Origin: Paenibacillus tianjinensis
GTDB taxonomy: Bacteria; Bacillota; Bacilli; Paenibacillales; Paenibacillaceae
Direction of reading: 5' to 3'
DNA length: 64,000 nt
NCBI RefSeq assembly: GCF_017086365.1
Contig: NZ_CP070969.1
Coordinates: 4,092,001-4,156,000 of the forward strand
Part shown: positions 45,166 through 54,477 of the stretch, one piece after another
How positions within the stretch are numbered: position 1 is the stretch's first letter
Layout of the letters: the number at the start of each line of letters is the position of its first letter
Made by a program: the position numbers and the translations under genes
Notes under the pieces: model-generated
Database searches by the model: none
What the model was told of the DNA's origin: nothing
Seen by the model: only the letters and a program-made list of their open reading frames with translations

Positions 45166-45512
45166 AACGCAACCTCCAAATCCGAGAGCGCAGAACTCTC
45201 GTCGTCATATAGGGACATGATTTTGAACAGGCCCGACATTTCCAGCAGCCGCTTCACAGGGGCGGTGGCATCACAGACTGCCATTTTCCCGCCCTTGCTG
45301 CGAATCAGCTTGTACCTCCCAAGAATGACGCCAAGGCCCGAGCTATCCATGAACTGCAGCTCTTTCAGGCTGAGAATCAGATGCTCCACCTGGCCCCGCA
45401 TAATCGCTTCATCCATCTCCATACGAACATAATCGGCTGCGTGATGATCCAGCTCTCCCGATAAACGGACAACCAGCACACCCCGGTGATGCTCCATCTC
45501 CACATGAGAATT
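45162..45512 (-). CDS. spoIIAA: Anti-anti-sigma-F factor
   Basis: A 116-residue STAS-domain protein. The phospho-acceptor Ser is in [17 protein letters not shown]; the N-terminal strand is [20 protein letters not shown]. Unphosphorylated SpoIIAA frees SigF from SpoIIAB. The frame is open to 45545, but the ATG at 45512 follows GAGGAGAG and gives the family length. A sigma-H-like promoter lies upstream. Confidence 0.96.
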   Translation of the reverse strand, partial: NSHVEMEHHRGVLVVRLSGELDHHAADYVRMEMDEAIMRGQVEHLILSLKELQFMDSSGLGVILGRYKLIRSKGGKMAVCDATAPVKRLLEMSGLFKIMSLYDDESSALSDLEVAL

Positions 45513-45585
45513 CATACTTGCCACTCTCCTCTTCGTTGCTTTCAAAACCGCCCTGTAACTTAGTGCTTTCCCCTACAAGGACAAG

Positions 45586-45615
45586 GTTTTCTACATGGCA
45601 ATTGAGGATTCCTGC
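45586..45615 (-). promoter_or_regulatory. Candidate sigma-H promoter of spoIIAA
   Basis: On the minus strand GCAGGAATC (45607-45615) is followed after 12 bases by GTAGAAAAC (45586-45594). This approximates the sigma-H pattern RNAGGAWWW and RNNGAATWW. In Bacillus spoIIA is transcribed by sigma-H RNA polymerase from this position. Confidence 0.5.
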
Positions 45616-45688
45616 TCCCCGACAAAACTAGAAGAAAACCCCTAAGAATCAACAGAGGACACAAGGGGAATCTACAAAATGCAAGAAA

Positions 45689-46885
45689 TTAATCAACCGT
45701 GAACAGGGATCCCGTCGTGCGTTTGAACAGCTTCCACCAGCCTGCCTTCGGTACAGCTTCACCCGCCTTGAGCTCATATTCTTTAATTACACTCGTACCC
45801 TGGTAGACTACCAGCTTACCGATGGTCTGATCTGCGGCGATTGGCGCTTTTACACTATCCGGCAGTACCAGCTCATTGCGGATACCTTCCTGGGTAATTC
45901 CCTTTTTGAGCAGCACGCTGTAGGTTTCCTTGGCGGTAATCGGCAGGGTCTTTTTCACACTCTTTTCTATATTCAGCGTACCGATGGTGTCTCCAGCTTT
46001 ATAGATCGTGTGCATTTTATATTGTGAAAAGAGATAATCGAACATGCCCGACACTTCACTGTTGCGTGTCTTCGTGTTCGGTTCGCCCAGCACTACGGCA
46101 ACGGCGCGAAGTCCGTCTCTGGCTGCAGTTGCCGAGAGGCAGAACTTGGCTTCCGACGTATAGCCGGTTTTTAGGCCGTCTGCTCCCGTATAAAAGCGAA
46201 CCAGCTTGTTCGTATTAACCAGCCAGAACGGTTTGGCCGAATCCTTGCGCAGATAGTCCTGATAGGAACCGGTATATTTAATAATCCGTTCATGCTTAAG
46301 CAACTCCCTGCTGATGACGGCAATGTCATGGGCCGAGGAATAATGATTCGCAGCCGGCAGGCCGTTACAGTTGGCAAAATGCGTATCCTTCAGGCCAAGC
46401 GCCTCCGCTTTACTGTTCATCATATCGACAAAGGCGCTCTCTGAGCCGGCGATTTTCTCCGCCATTGCAACAGAGGCATCATTGCCGGAAGCCATAGCGA
46501 TGCCTTTCAGCATCTCGTCCACCGTCATTTCTTCACCGGGCTCCAGAAAAATCTGCGAACCGCCCATCGATGCAGCATATTCGCTCGTCCGCACTTTGTC
46601 GGTTAATTGCAGTCTGCCCTCATCCAGGGCTTCAACGGTCAGCAGCATCGTCATAATTTTGGTAATACTGGCCGGTGGCAGCTTGTCATGGCTGTTCTTC
46701 TCATAAATAATGGTTCCGGTGCCCGCATCCATTAGAATGGCGGAACGCGCTCCCGGCGCGAGATCAACAGCAGCAGCGGTATTACCGGTACTTTTAGCCT
46801 TTTCCTCCGCAAATGCGCCTGGTGCCGCTCCCAGAACCGAAACAGCCATACATAGCACAAGCATCATATAACGAATTTTTCTCAA
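45689..46885 (-). CDS. dacF: Sporulation D-alanyl-D-alanine carboxypeptidase (DacF)
   Basis: A 398-residue low-molecular-weight penicillin-binding protein (peptidase S11). A signal peptide is followed by the SxxK motif in PPASITKIMTM, the SxN motif in IAMASGNDASVAMAE, and KTG in GLKTGYTSEAKF. It trims peptidoglycan stem peptides in the forespore. The TTG at 46885 (LRKIRYMMLVLCMAVSVLG) has GGAGGGG seven bases upstream, better than the ATG at 46906. Its position directly before spoIIAA is conserved in Bacilli. Confidence 0.93.
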   Translation of the reverse strand: MRKIRYMMLVLCMAVSVLGAAPGAFAEEKAKSTGNTAAAVDLAPGARSAILMDAGTGTIIYEKNSHDKLPPASITKIMTMLLTVEALDEGRLQLTDKVRTSEYAASMGGSQIFLEPGEEMTVDEMLKGIAMASGNDASVAMAEKIAGSESAFVDMMNSKAEALGLKDTHFANCNGLPAANHYSSAHDIAVISRELLKHERIIKYTGSYQDYLRKDSAKPFWLVNTNKLVRFYTGADGLKTGYTSEAKFCLSATAARDGLRAVAVVLGEPNTKTRNSEVSGMFDYLFSQYKMHTIYKAGDTIGTLNIEKSVKKTLPITAKETYSVLLKKGITQEGIRNELVLPDSVKAPIAADQTIGKLVVYQGTSVIKEYELKAGEAVPKAGWWKLFKRTTGSLFTVD

Positions 46886-47088
46886 AGTGGTTCCCCTCCT
46901 GAACATTAACCTTCATTTCACAGGTACTGTATTCCAGTTTGGTCAGAAAGGCAGGAAATTATTCCAATTCACGCAGAAAAAAAGACCTTCCCCGGCATCC
47001 TTACGGACACACAGAGAAAGCCCCTCACTTTAACCATCCGGAGTCATTTATCCGGCACTCCTAAACTTCTAAACTCCTAGGCTCCTAA

Positions 47089-48033
47089 CTAGAGCAATTC
47101 TCCCGCAAGCATAATTAACTTATCGTCTATATACACGTCAGGCTTCATTACCACAGCATCGATATGTACTCCTGCCGCAAGGATTCCGCCAAAGGTATTA
47201 TTGCTGCCGAACGCTACATGAATGGTTCCGTAGACCTTCTCGTCTTCGAGCACCACACCTGTAATTCTGGCCTTATTATTCGTTCCAATGCCAAATTCCC
47301 CAAGGAAACGTCCATCACCAGTACCCAGCATTTCCAGCAGCTTGTCCCCGCCTTCGCCTTCGGCTGCGGTTAAGCGGCCTTGCTCTACTGTAAGCAGCAG
47401 CGGACTGTGCAGCGCACCGATTCCGGCGATGGAACCATCCACCAGAATCCGCCCTGACGCGGTGCCTTCCATCGGAGCAATATACGCTTCGCCGGAAGGC
47501 AGATTGCCCGATTCTCCCGGATTAAGATATAAACCCGTGCTCAGCACGCCGTCTCTGCTGTCAATCGAGAAGCTCAGACTCAGCCCGTCCTTCTCCACAC
47601 GCACCTCACGGCCTCCGGACAGCAGGGCGGCAACCTGTTCAGTCAGCGCTTTGACCTGTGCATAGTCAGCAGTTATTGCCCCATTGCTGAACATATCATC
47701 CGTCATGCCAGGCATGGTGGCCACACGGGTTCCCGCTGCTGCTGCCTGCTTGCGGGCAGCCGTATGTGTCATAGAATGTGTCGTAATACAGACCGCCACA
47801 TCCGCTTTAGCCATAGCTTCGGCGACCGGAGCCGGCGGCTCCTCACCCGATTTTCTTCGCGGCTGCATGATCAGCAGCATCGACTCAGCCCCGAGCCGCT
47901 TGCCTGCTTCATAGACGGATTCCGCGAGCTCGCGTTTGTCATCGTCAGCCACAACAGCCAGCAGTTCACCGCCGCTTAGCCCCAGACAATCCTTCAATAC
48001 ATTCATGCTGGTTAGTATCCTTGATTCACTCAT
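47089..48033 (-). CDS. M29-type aminopeptidase (AmpS/aminopeptidase T-like)
   Basis: A 314-residue protein matching the short M29-like leucyl aminopeptidases. The metal-site regions are visible: YIAPMEGTASGRILVDGSIA, FLGEFGIGTNNKARITGVVL (Glu), GTIHVAFGSNNTFGG (His) and GVHIDAVVMKPDVYIDDKL (His/Asp). These enzymes are cobalt- or zinc-dependent and cytoplasmic. GGGAGGAAG precedes the ATG. The gene is alone, between dacF and a divergent serine hydrolase. Confidence 0.85.
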   Translation of the reverse strand: MSESRILTSMNVLKDCLGLSGGELLAVVADDDKRELAESVYEAGKRLGAESMLLIMQPRRKSGEEPPAPVAEAMAKADVAVCITTHSMTHTAARKQAAAAGTRVATMPGMTDDMFSNGAITADYAQVKALTEQVAALLSGGREVRVEKDGLSLSFSIDSRDGVLSTGLYLNPGESGNLPSGEAYIAPMEGTASGRILVDGSIAGIGALHSPLLLTVEQGRLTAAEGEGGDKLLEMLGTGDGRFLGEFGIGTNNKARITGVVLEDEKVYGTIHVAFGSNNTFGGILAAGVHIDAVVMKPDVYIDDKLIMLAGELL

Positions 48034-48274
48034 GTTAACTTCCTCCCAATTACACCATTTCCGCTATCTATTCACCGGTTTAGACGGTGTGACAGCACGG
48101 CAGGCACTCCAGCAGAGGCCGCCCATTCTCTATGCTGCTCCACTTCACTGTTACAGTCAAGTATTTCACATCCTCTTCGCCGCGGCTCATATTCCATGAA
48201 AAGGATAACCCCTGTCCGCTGCAGAATATCTGAATGGACAATCATCACTACAGATCAGGAATGAGGGATAACCT

Positions 48275-49324
48275 ATGAGGATTGAACAACTTCGCCAAGC
48301 GATTGCCAGCACAGCCCAAAGCTTAGGTTTTTCAGGAACAGTACTGTTATCCGGCCGTGAAGAGGAGTTGATTCTGGAAGCCTACGGGCATGCGAACATG
48401 GCTGATAACCGGCTGAATAAGCCCGACACACGTTTCGGCATCGCCTCTGGCTGCAAGCTGTTCACAGCTATTGCCATCTGCCAGCTTGTGGAACAGGGTA
48501 AGCTTTCTTTTGAGAGTAAAGCTCTGGAATTGTTACAAGGAGGCGGACTCGCGTTCCCGCTGTTCAGTCCGGAGATAACCGTGCATCAGCTGCTGACACA
48601 CAGCTCGGGCATCGGGGATTATTTTGACGAAGAGACAATGGATGATTTCGCAGAATTGTGGAAGGCCGTACCGATGTATACGCTCAGGCGTCTTGAGGAT
48701 TTCCTGCCGATGTTCCAGAACCTGCCGATGAAATTCAACCCCGGTGACAGATTTCACTATAACAACGCGGGTTATATCATGCTCGGTCTGCTCGTTGAGG
48801 CAGCAAGCGGGATGGCTTTCTCGGATTATGTGGAGCAGCATATTTTCCTGCCTTGCGGCATGCAGCATTCCGGTTATTTTGCGCTGGATAATCTGCCGGC
48901 CAATACGGCCATGGGATATATAGAACAGGAAGATGGAAGCTTAATCACCAATATCTACTCCATACCGGTAAAAGGGGGCGCAGACGGAGGAGCATTCATT
49001 ACTGCAACAGACATGCAGCTATTTTGGGACGGCCTCTTCAACCATCGGCTGCTTAATGAGGAAACGACTGCTCTGCTGCTAACGCCGCATATTCATGAAG
49101 ATCAAGATAACTACTATGGCTATGGCGTGTGGATTACCAAGCTGAATGGCGAAGTGTACAAATACCATGTGATGGGTTTCGATCCCGGTGTCTCCTTCCG
49201 CTCGGCGTTCTATCCTGCAAGCGGTGTAACCTTCGCCGCCCTCTGCAACCGGAGCAAGGGAGCTTACCAGATAATGCGGACGGTGGAGGACGGTTTAGAC
49301 GATGTGGACACTCCTGGGGATTAA
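48275..49324 (+). CDS. Serine hydrolase, class C beta-lactamase/esterase family
   Basis: A 349-residue penicillin-binding-fold hydrolase. The SxxK nucleophile is in GIASGCKLFTAIAI, the YxN motif in FHYNNAGYIMLGLLVEAASG, and the third motif near HVMGFDPGVSFRSA takes the place of HxG/KTG. ITVHQLLTHSSGIGDYFDEE is typical of the family. There is no signal peptide, so it is an intracellular esterase or peptidase instead of a drug-resistance enzyme; the substrate is unknown. GAGGGATAACCT precedes the ATG. Confidence 0.88.
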   Translation: MRIEQLRQAIASTAQSLGFSGTVLLSGREEELILEAYGHANMADNRLNKPDTRFGIASGCKLFTAIAICQLVEQGKLSFESKALELLQGGGLAFPLFSPEITVHQLLTHSSGIGDYFDEETMDDFAELWKAVPMYTLRRLEDFLPMFQNLPMKFNPGDRFHYNNAGYIMLGLLVEAASGMAFSDYVEQHIFLPCGMQHSGYFALDNLPANTAMGYIEQEDGSLITNIYSIPVKGGADGGAFITATDMQLFWDGLFNHRLLNEETTALLLTPHIHEDQDNYYGYGVWITKLNGEVYKYHVMGFDPGVSFRSAFYPASGVTFAALCNRSKGAYQIMRTVEDGLDDVDTPGD

Positions 49325-49353
49325 CGGATAGCAAGCATCAGTGAACGTGAAAA

Positions 49354-49386
49354 AAGCCGTACAGAACAGATTGTTCTATACGGCTT
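49354..49386. terminator. Bidirectional terminator between the serine hydrolase and pdp
   Basis: AAGCCGTACAGAACA pairs with TGTTCTATACGGCTT (one mismatch) around GAT. On the minus strand the T tract has six T, and on the plus strand ATAATTT follows. It can serve both convergent genes. Confidence 0.8.
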
Positions 49387-49392
49387 ATAATT

Positions 49393-49464
49393 TAAGTGGA
49401 AATGTTGGCTGTACTTCCCGCAATTTCCGTACCACTGAGTGACTAGCGGGAATACCTCCACTTA
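49393..49464. repeat. 72-bp imperfect inverted repeat
   Basis: TAAGTGGA (49393-49400) and TCCACTTA (49457-49464) form the ends; inside, TTCCCGC and GCGGGAA also pair. It lies in the 200-base gap between the serine hydrolase and pdp. It could be a small dispersed repeat of the genus, similar in style to the cluster at 43513-43693. Confidence 0.5.
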
Positions 49465-49533
49465 ACTGCCAGGAAAAGCACCTCTTTATCCAAAGGTGGT
49501 TTATTAGATGGAGAATTTTCCACATTGTGCTAC

Positions 49534-50601
49534 TTAGTACCGGGTTACGCCATCCTTCGTTACAAGCGCGAATACCAGCGGCTGCGGCGGAACCGGCTGA
49601 GCGGAAATGCGGTAAGCTTCCAGCACCTTGGCTTCTGCTTCCTGCACCTTGCTCTCGCTGGCATCGTTCACATGCAGTACGGCAACCGTATCGCCTGCGG
49701 CAACGGCATCGCCGACCTTCAGCGACAGCTGGATGCCAACACCCAGATCAATCAGCGATTCCTTGGTCTCACGACCTGCTCCAAGCAGCATGGCAGCCAC
49801 GCCGATTTCCTCGGCCTGGATGCTCTCCACATAACCTGCGGACGCTGCCTTGACTTGGGTGAAGCGGCTGGCTGACGGCAGCGTGTCTGGTGCCTCGACC
49901 TGTGTAACATCGCCGCCCTGTGCAGCCACCATCTGTTTGAACTTATCATAAGCGCTGCCGTCCTCGATATGGGACATCAGGATCGTCCGCGCTTCGGCTT
50001 CATCCTTCGCTTTGCCGCCGAGAACCAGCATCTGGCTGCCCAGAATGAGGCAGACCTCCTGCAGATCCTTTGGCCCGTGGCCTTTCAAGGTCTCGATGCC
50101 TTCCTTGACCTCGAGCGCATTGCCGATGCCGAAGCCCAGCGGCTGGTCCATATCACTGATGACGGCAACCGTGTTGCGGCCCAGATGCGTACCGATATCA
50201 ACCATGGCCTGTGCCAGGGCGATGGAATCGTCGAGCGTCTTCATGAACGCACCGCTGCCGGTTTTGACATCGAGTACGATGGCATCTGCACCAGCGGCGA
50301 TTTTCTTGCTCATGACGGAGCTGGCAATCAGCGGAATGGATTCCACGGTAGCAGTCACGTCACGCAGCGCATACAGCTTCTTGTCGGCAGGGGTAATGTT
50401 GCCGGATTGCCCGATAACGGCGGCGCCAATTTCGCCGACCTGGGCGAAGAACTGCTCCCGGCCCATCTCCACCGAGAAGCCGCTGATCGACTCCAGCTTG
50501 TCGAGTGTGCCGCCAGTATGTCCCAGCCCGCGGCCGGACATTTTGGCGACCGGAACTCCGGCGGAAGCCACCAGCGGTGCAAGCACCACCGTAGTTTTAT
50601 C
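49534..50601 (-). pseudogene. pdp: 3' part of pyrimidine-nucleoside phosphorylase, 5' end displaced by the prophage
   Basis: About 355 codons of Pdp remain: [80 protein letters not shown] and the C-terminal [20 protein letters not shown]. Roughly 80 N-terminal residues are missing, including the KHSTGG phosphate-binding signature of the family, so this part alone should not be a working phosphorylase. Pdp splits uridine, thymidine and deoxyuridine with phosphate in nucleoside salvage. The missing piece should lie at the other end of the element, outside this window. A possible new start for this part exists at 50622. Confidence 0.9.
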
Positions 50602-52296
50602 CAAGACAACGGGTAAAGACATAAAGGAAACCTCAATATCTTCCGTCTCTTTTTTTGTGTTTTGGAGGAGATCGAGGTCAAACTTAAAGTAGGTTTGCAC
50701 GTTCCCATCTGCATCTATAACGATCTTATCAATAATTCCATCTATTAGACTCTTCTTTAAATAAAAGGGTGCTATATCGATTGATTTAGAAAAGTCTTTA
50801 AGTTGTTCAAGTATATAATCTGTTGTAGTTTCCTTCTCACTCTGTACTTCTATATTTTCAAGCAATGAGGATTTCAATAGTTTTGCGTTGTTTAGTTTTT
50901 TCAATATCTCTACCTGATCATCCTGATACCCCTGTTTGAGCAAATCGTAATTCAAATCATCTTCATCAAGTTCTAAGAGTAATCTTCTAATCGCAGTGTA
51001 ATCCTTTGTATATCTATCTAATTTTTTTTCAATTTCTTTTAGATCATTTTCATACTGCTCATCTTTATCGTTTAACTGTCTTAAGACATCGCCCGATAAC
51101 TCAGAGAAGTCTATTTTTGAAAGATAAATTTTTAGTTTATTAATAATATACTCTTCTAAAATCTCTTTTTTAAATGTAGTTCCTCCGCAACCATCAAATG
51201 TATGATTGTGATTACTTGAGCATAAATAATATAAATACTGTTTTCCATTGCTTCTGGTTGAATTTCTAGTAGCAAATTTACTTCCGCATTTTGAGCAATA
51301 TAATATACCGGAAAGAAGAAAACTTGTTGTGTAGTGTCGAGGAGCTTTTATCTTTTCTTTTCTTTCATCTCTTAGCTTATATATCATCTTTTGTTTTACG
51401 TCAGTCCGTATTGCTTCATGTTCACCTTTCTCAACTATAACCTTATCCTTTAAATCGTCACCTTTTAATAGCTTTCTATCTCCATCTTTACTATATTGAA
51501 TTACCCCTGTGTAAAACGCATTGAAGAGAATTGTTTGAACAACATCTTCTGTCCACTTATCAATAGATTTTTTTGTCTGTTTTCTTTTCTTGACTGCACC
51601 GCCAGGACGCAATCCAAGATTTTGTACTTTGTTTCCATTCAACCATTTAACAATAGAATACACTCCGTAACCAGAAAGATATAAATCCTCTATCTCATTA
51701 ATTATTTTTACTTCGTCTGGAACCACTAATACTTTTTTATTATTTCTGATATATCCAAACGGAAGATTCCCTCCAACAGCCTCACCTCTTTTTGCTTTGT
51801 CTTGCATTACATCGGTAACACGCATCGATATTTGCGCTGACTCTATTTCGTCTAGAGATGCTCTTATATTCTCCATCATTTTTCCATATGGATCGTTTAA
51901 GGAAGATTGCATTTCTCCCGTAGCAGAATAGATCAACTCACAGTTTGCCTGTTCTAGCATTCCTCGAATCGCTAATGAATCCTCTATCTTTCTTGCTAAT
52001 CTATCTCTTCTATAAACTATTAATTTATTGAAAAGACCTGCCTTAGCATCATTAAGACATTCTAACAATATTGTTCGATCTTTTAACCTAGTTTTAGATG
52101 CCGAAACTGCTGGCTCCGCATAAATTTTAAATAGTATGCCATTATTATCTTCGATAATTTTTTTACCTAAGTTCTCTTGCATAGGTATTGAATCGCCATT
52201 ATCTGCCTGTTTATCTGTTGAAACGCGAATATATATAGCATAAACAGGCTTGTCCATAAATAATTCCTGTTTCACCTTTTTTACTTGAGGTGACAT
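49534..52296 (-). CDS. Large serine recombinase (integrase) fused in frame to the 3' part of pdp
   Basis: A 920-codon frame. Residues 1-565 are a large serine recombinase: catalytic Ser26 in [16 protein letters not shown], a recombinase domain ([20 protein letters not shown]), a zinc ribbon ([13 protein letters not shown], then the GC of FDGCGG) near 330-370, and a coiled-coil segment. From residue 566 ([15 protein letters not shown]) to 920 it is pyrimidine-nucleoside phosphorylase. AT-rich codons change to host-type codons at the same point. The simplest reading is integration by this recombinase inside pdp, with attachment-site recombination joining the two frames. The start ATG has AGGAGGT six bases upstream. 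In the free element the recombinase must have a different C-terminus. Confidence 0.93.
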   Translation of the reverse strand: MSPQVKKVKQELFMDKPVYAIYIRVSTDKQADNGDSIPMQENLGKKIIEDNNGILFKIYAEPAVSASKTRLKDRTILLECLNDAKAGLFNKLIVYRRDRLARKIEDSLAIRGMLEQANCELIYSATGEMQSSLNDPYGKMMENIRASLDEIESAQISMRVTDVMQDKAKRGEAVGGNLPFGYIRNNKKVLVVPDEVKIINEIEDLYLSGYGVYSIVKWLNGNKVQNLGLRPGGAVKKRKQTKKSIDKWTEDVVQTILFNAFYTGVIQYSKDGDRKLLKGDDLKDKVIVEKGEHEAIRTDVKQKMIYKLRDERKEKIKAPRHYTTSFLLSGILYCSKCGSKFATRNSTRSNGKQYLYYLCSSNHNHTFDGCGGTTFKKEILEEYIINKLKIYLSKIDFSELSGDVLRQLNDKDEQYENDLKEIEKKLDRYTKDYTAIRRLLLELDEDDLNYDLLKQGYQDDQVEILKKLNNAKLLKSSLLENIEVQSEKETTTDYILEQLKDFSKSIDIAPFYLKKSLIDGIIDKIVIDADGNVQTYFKFDLDLLQNTKKETEDIEVSFMSLPVVLDKTTVVLAPLVASAGVPVAKMSGRGLGHTGGTLDKLESISGFSVEMGREQFFAQVGEIGAAVIGQSGNITPADKKLYALRDVTATVESIPLIASSVMSKKIAAGADAIVLDVKTGSGAFMKTLDDSIALAQAMVDIGTHLGRNTVAVISDMDQPLGFGIGNALEVKEGIETLKGHGPKDLQEVCLILGSQMLVLGGKAKDEAEARTILMSHIEDGSAYDKFKQMVAAQGGDVTQVEAPDTLPSASRFTQVKAASAGYVESIQAEEIGVAAMLLGAGRETKESLIDLGVGIQLSLKVGDAVAAGDTVAVLHVNDASESKVQEAEAKVLEAYRISAQPVPPQPLVFALVTKDGVTRY
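50575..50601 (-). other. Prophage attachment site junction within pdp
   Basis: The boundary between recombinase-type and pdp-type codons falls at the GAT AAA ACT ACG codons (D566-K-T-T). Pdp proteins normally read [13 protein letters not shown], while here the upstream residues are [16 protein letters not shown]. The shared DKTTVV region is thus the likely crossover core; its exact limits need the other junction. Confidence 0.65.
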
Positions 52297-52366
52297 TTAC
52301 ATACCTCCTACTTTTATGTTCTTAGAGTCTATTTATTATGTTCTTTAATTTTATAGCATCTATGTA

Positions 52367-52567
52367 TTATTGTCCATTTTTCGAAGTAGATTGTTGTATG
52401 TAATTTGCGAATATTTTTACTAATATGTCTTTTGCGTTGTCTACCATTTCTTTTTCATCTGCTGAGTCATTTATATAGAAAGCATCATAATTCGTGATTA
52501 TCGTTTTCTTCGGGATAAATATCCATCCTTTCAAGTAGAGCCTTTCAGAAACCAAATAAGTTCCCAA
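52367..52567 (-). CDS. Small prophage protein, function unknown
   Basis: A frame of up to 66 residues with plausible protein character in the last 50 (NYDAFYINDSADEKEMVDNA, VKIFANYIQQSTSKNGQ). The start is uncertain: the TTG at 52567 lies inside an inverted repeat (AGAGCCTTT...AAAGGCTCT, 52538-52580) and lacks a clear ribosome site. It lies between the recombinase and the RuvC-like gene. Not recognised. Confidence 0.35.
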   Translation of the reverse strand: MGTYLVSERLYLKGWIFIPKKTIITNYDAFYINDSADEKEMVDNAKDILVKIFANYIQQSTSKNGQ

Positions 52568-52589
52568 AAGGCTCTTTCGTTTATTATTT

Positions 52590-53135
52590 TTATCCTTTAT
52601 TTACTTCATTTTTCTTAATTGTTTTCTTCTTAGTAGGAGTCTTCTTCAATTCAACCTTATTCCACTCAATCAACTTATTTTTAATCAAATATGTAAGTGC
52701 TACAGCAAACGAATCTGACTCGTCTTCATTGTTAAAAGTGACATCGGGATAAACTTTTTTGATGGTATCTTGAACATATTTTTTAGTTGCATCTCCACGA
52801 CAAATCTCTAATTTCACCGTCTTCGGAGGATAGTATATTTGTTCAAATTGATGAAACAACTTATTCACAACGCCATGCACCTTGTAAATAACTGCGGTAG
52901 AAGTAGGAAATCGGTTAAAAGCTCTTTCGATTGCCACTATTGATGGAGGAAAGTTTTCGGTTATTTCTATAAAACAGTCTTCAATGTGTTTTAGTTTTTG
53001 TCCATGTGTTGCAGATTTTTTAAAATGAGATGTTGATATGTGTGTTATAAATTCTGGTTTATTTTTATCCATATTCCATACAGTGATCCCTGTGCGCTCC
53101 ATTGATAAATCTAATCCATACAGATATTTAGTAAT
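52590..53135 (-). CDS. RuvC-like Holliday-junction resolvase
   Basis: A small RNase-H-fold nuclease. It has the first acidic strand KYLYGLDLSMERTGI, then PSIVAIERAFNRFPTSTAVI (second catalytic Glu) and FNNEDESDSFAVALTYLI (C-terminal acidic pair), the order of RuvC. The first canonical start, ATG at 53102, would remove the catalytic Asp in YGLDLS, so translation must begin upstream. In frame before the stop at 53142 there are only ATT (53135), ATA (53141) and CTG; ATT is assumed, ten bases after GCGGAG. It overlaps the end of the upstream nuclease gene. It likely resolves branched phage DNA during replication or recombination. Lys-rich tail. Confidence 0.75.
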   Translation of the reverse strand: MTKYLYGLDLSMERTGITVWNMDKNKPEFITHISTSHFKKSATHGQKLKHIEDCFIEITENFPPSIVAIERAFNRFPTSTAVIYKVHGVVNKLFHQFEQIYYPPKTVKLEICRGDATKKYVQDTIKKVYPDVTFNNEDESDSFAVALTYLIKNKLIEWNKVELKKTPTKKKTIKKNEVNKG

Positions 53136-54477
53136 ATTTATTCAACTCCGCTTCTATTAACTCCCTATATTTTTTAAAATCTTTGTAGTGAATTATTAGC
53201 AAATTGATATGTTTATCGTTACAATATTTTATTTTTATTTCATCATTTTCTTGTTGTTTGAGCAACTTGTTAATTCCTCCAAACAGATCGACGGGTTTGT
53301 AATGTTGTTCTCCATTGTATTCAATAAGAAAAAGCAGATTTTCATCTCTATTAAATATTGCAAAATCAAACGGCAATTCTCTTAAATTAACACAGTCTGA
53401 AAACCTGTATTGTCTTATGAATTTAATATTTTCATTCCTTAAATATCTGGCTATTTCCTCTTCTTTTTTTGATTGCCCATTGTAAAAACACTCTTTACAT
53501 CGGACAGATCGTTGCAGAAAATCTCTTGGCGTGTAATCATTTGTCATACCGCATTTATGATGCTTTATACATATTTTTGTTTTTAAATTTATAAATTTCC
53601 CTAAGACTTCATATTCATCTCCCACTAATTGATACACTTCTTCAATAAATTCAGCATGAGTCCTTTTATAATTACCAAAACATTTTGGGCAGTTTGATCT
53701 TAAACTAAAAAAATTATAGTAGTTAGGATTCCACGTGTATCCACAACATAAATGCGTAACTACAATTTTCTTTTTTTGTAAATTAATATCGCCCAATTTG
53801 TAGTCCTTTAGTTTTAATTCTACAAATCTATTAACGACATCTTCTTCTGTTAAAGGGATAAGCTTATTACATTTTATGCATTCTGACCCACTATGAACAA
53901 AGTGAGACGGTGTTATTTTATAAACATAGCCGCACGGTTTATGTTTTATGAGTACTTTTGTAGATGAATTTATATATTCTCCAATCACTTCGTATTCATT
54001 ATTTCTCATTTCTTTAACAATTTCACAAAACTTTTCCAGTCCTATCTTCCTATCGTTGCGAGAGCAATACTCGCAGCACAGACCTCTTGATTGCAACAAG
54101 CGACTAGGCCATATTAAAAATTCTCTTCCGCACCGTATATGGCGAACTTTAATTTTTTGCTTTGACCCTTGATACAGACTCATAATAATAAATGATTTTG
54201 GTCTTAAAATTTCCACTTCCTTAACAAATTGATCATGAGATTTTGTTTGTTTGGCTGTTACAGTCTTACGAGAACAAGGTGGACATCTTTGACCAATACG
54301 AAAATTATTAATTTGCATCGAAAATTCATTACCGCATTTTTTGTGTAAAATATTTACCTTGATTTTTTTATTTACATATTCTCCAACCAGTTCATATTCT
54401 CCAAAAGATAGGTTGTTAATTTCTTCAGATATTTCTTGCGTAGTCTTCTTCTTATTGTTCATATTATAGATATTCAC
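53128..54477 (-). CDS. Tandem zinc-ribbon protein with C-terminal PD-(D/E)XK-like nuclease domain
   Basis: A 449-residue protein. Its first 340 residues are five or six repeats of a module of 60 to 70 residues: 'YxVxGEYIN..TKVxIKHKxCG' followed by about 20 residues and CxxC (NILHKKCGNEF...RCPPCS; VRHIRCGREF...CEYCS; LIKHKPCGYVY...CIKCN; VTHLCCGYTW...CPKCF; IKHHKCGMTN...CKECF). The last 110 residues look like a Vsr/PD-(D/E)XK nuclease: EEEIARYLRNENIKFIRQYR, LPFDFAIFNRDENLLFLIEY, NGEQHYKPV and INLLIIHYKDFKK. Such proteins in phages act as homing endonucleases. Start is GTG, overlapping TTATGAGTG at the end of the preceding small gene. Confidence 0.75.
   Translation of the reverse strand: MNIYNMNNKKKTTQEISEEINNLSFGEYELVGEYVNKKIKVNILHKKCGNEFSMQINNFRIGQRCPPCSRKTVTAKQTKSHDQFVKEVEILRPKSFIIMSLYQGSKQKIKVRHIRCGREFLIWPSRLLQSRGLCCEYCSRNDRKIGLEKFCEIVKEMRNNEYEVIGEYINSSTKVLIKHKPCGYVYKITPSHFVHSGSECIKCNKLIPLTEEDVVNRFVELKLKDYKLGDINLQKKKIVVTHLCCGYTWNPNYYNFFSLRSNCPKCFGNYKRTHAEFIEEVYQLVGDEYEVLGKFINLKTKICIKHHKCGMTNDYTPRDFLQRSVRCKECFYNGQSKKEEEIARYLRNENIKFIRQYRFSDCVNLRELPFDFAIFNRDENLLFLIEYNGEQHYKPVDLFGGINKLLKQQENDEIKIKYCNDKHINLLIIHYKDFKKYRELIEAELNKYY

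Noticed and set aside
49534..52296. The recombinase-Pdp frame as an ancient natural fusion enzyme
   Set aside because: The abrupt change of base composition, the missing pdp N-terminus and the position at the edge of a prophage make integration a simpler explanation.
53128..54477. CRISPR-like repeats in the AT-rich region
   Set aside because: The repetition is at protein level (zinc modules) with variable DNA spacing; there is no repeat-spacer array and no cas gene in the window.
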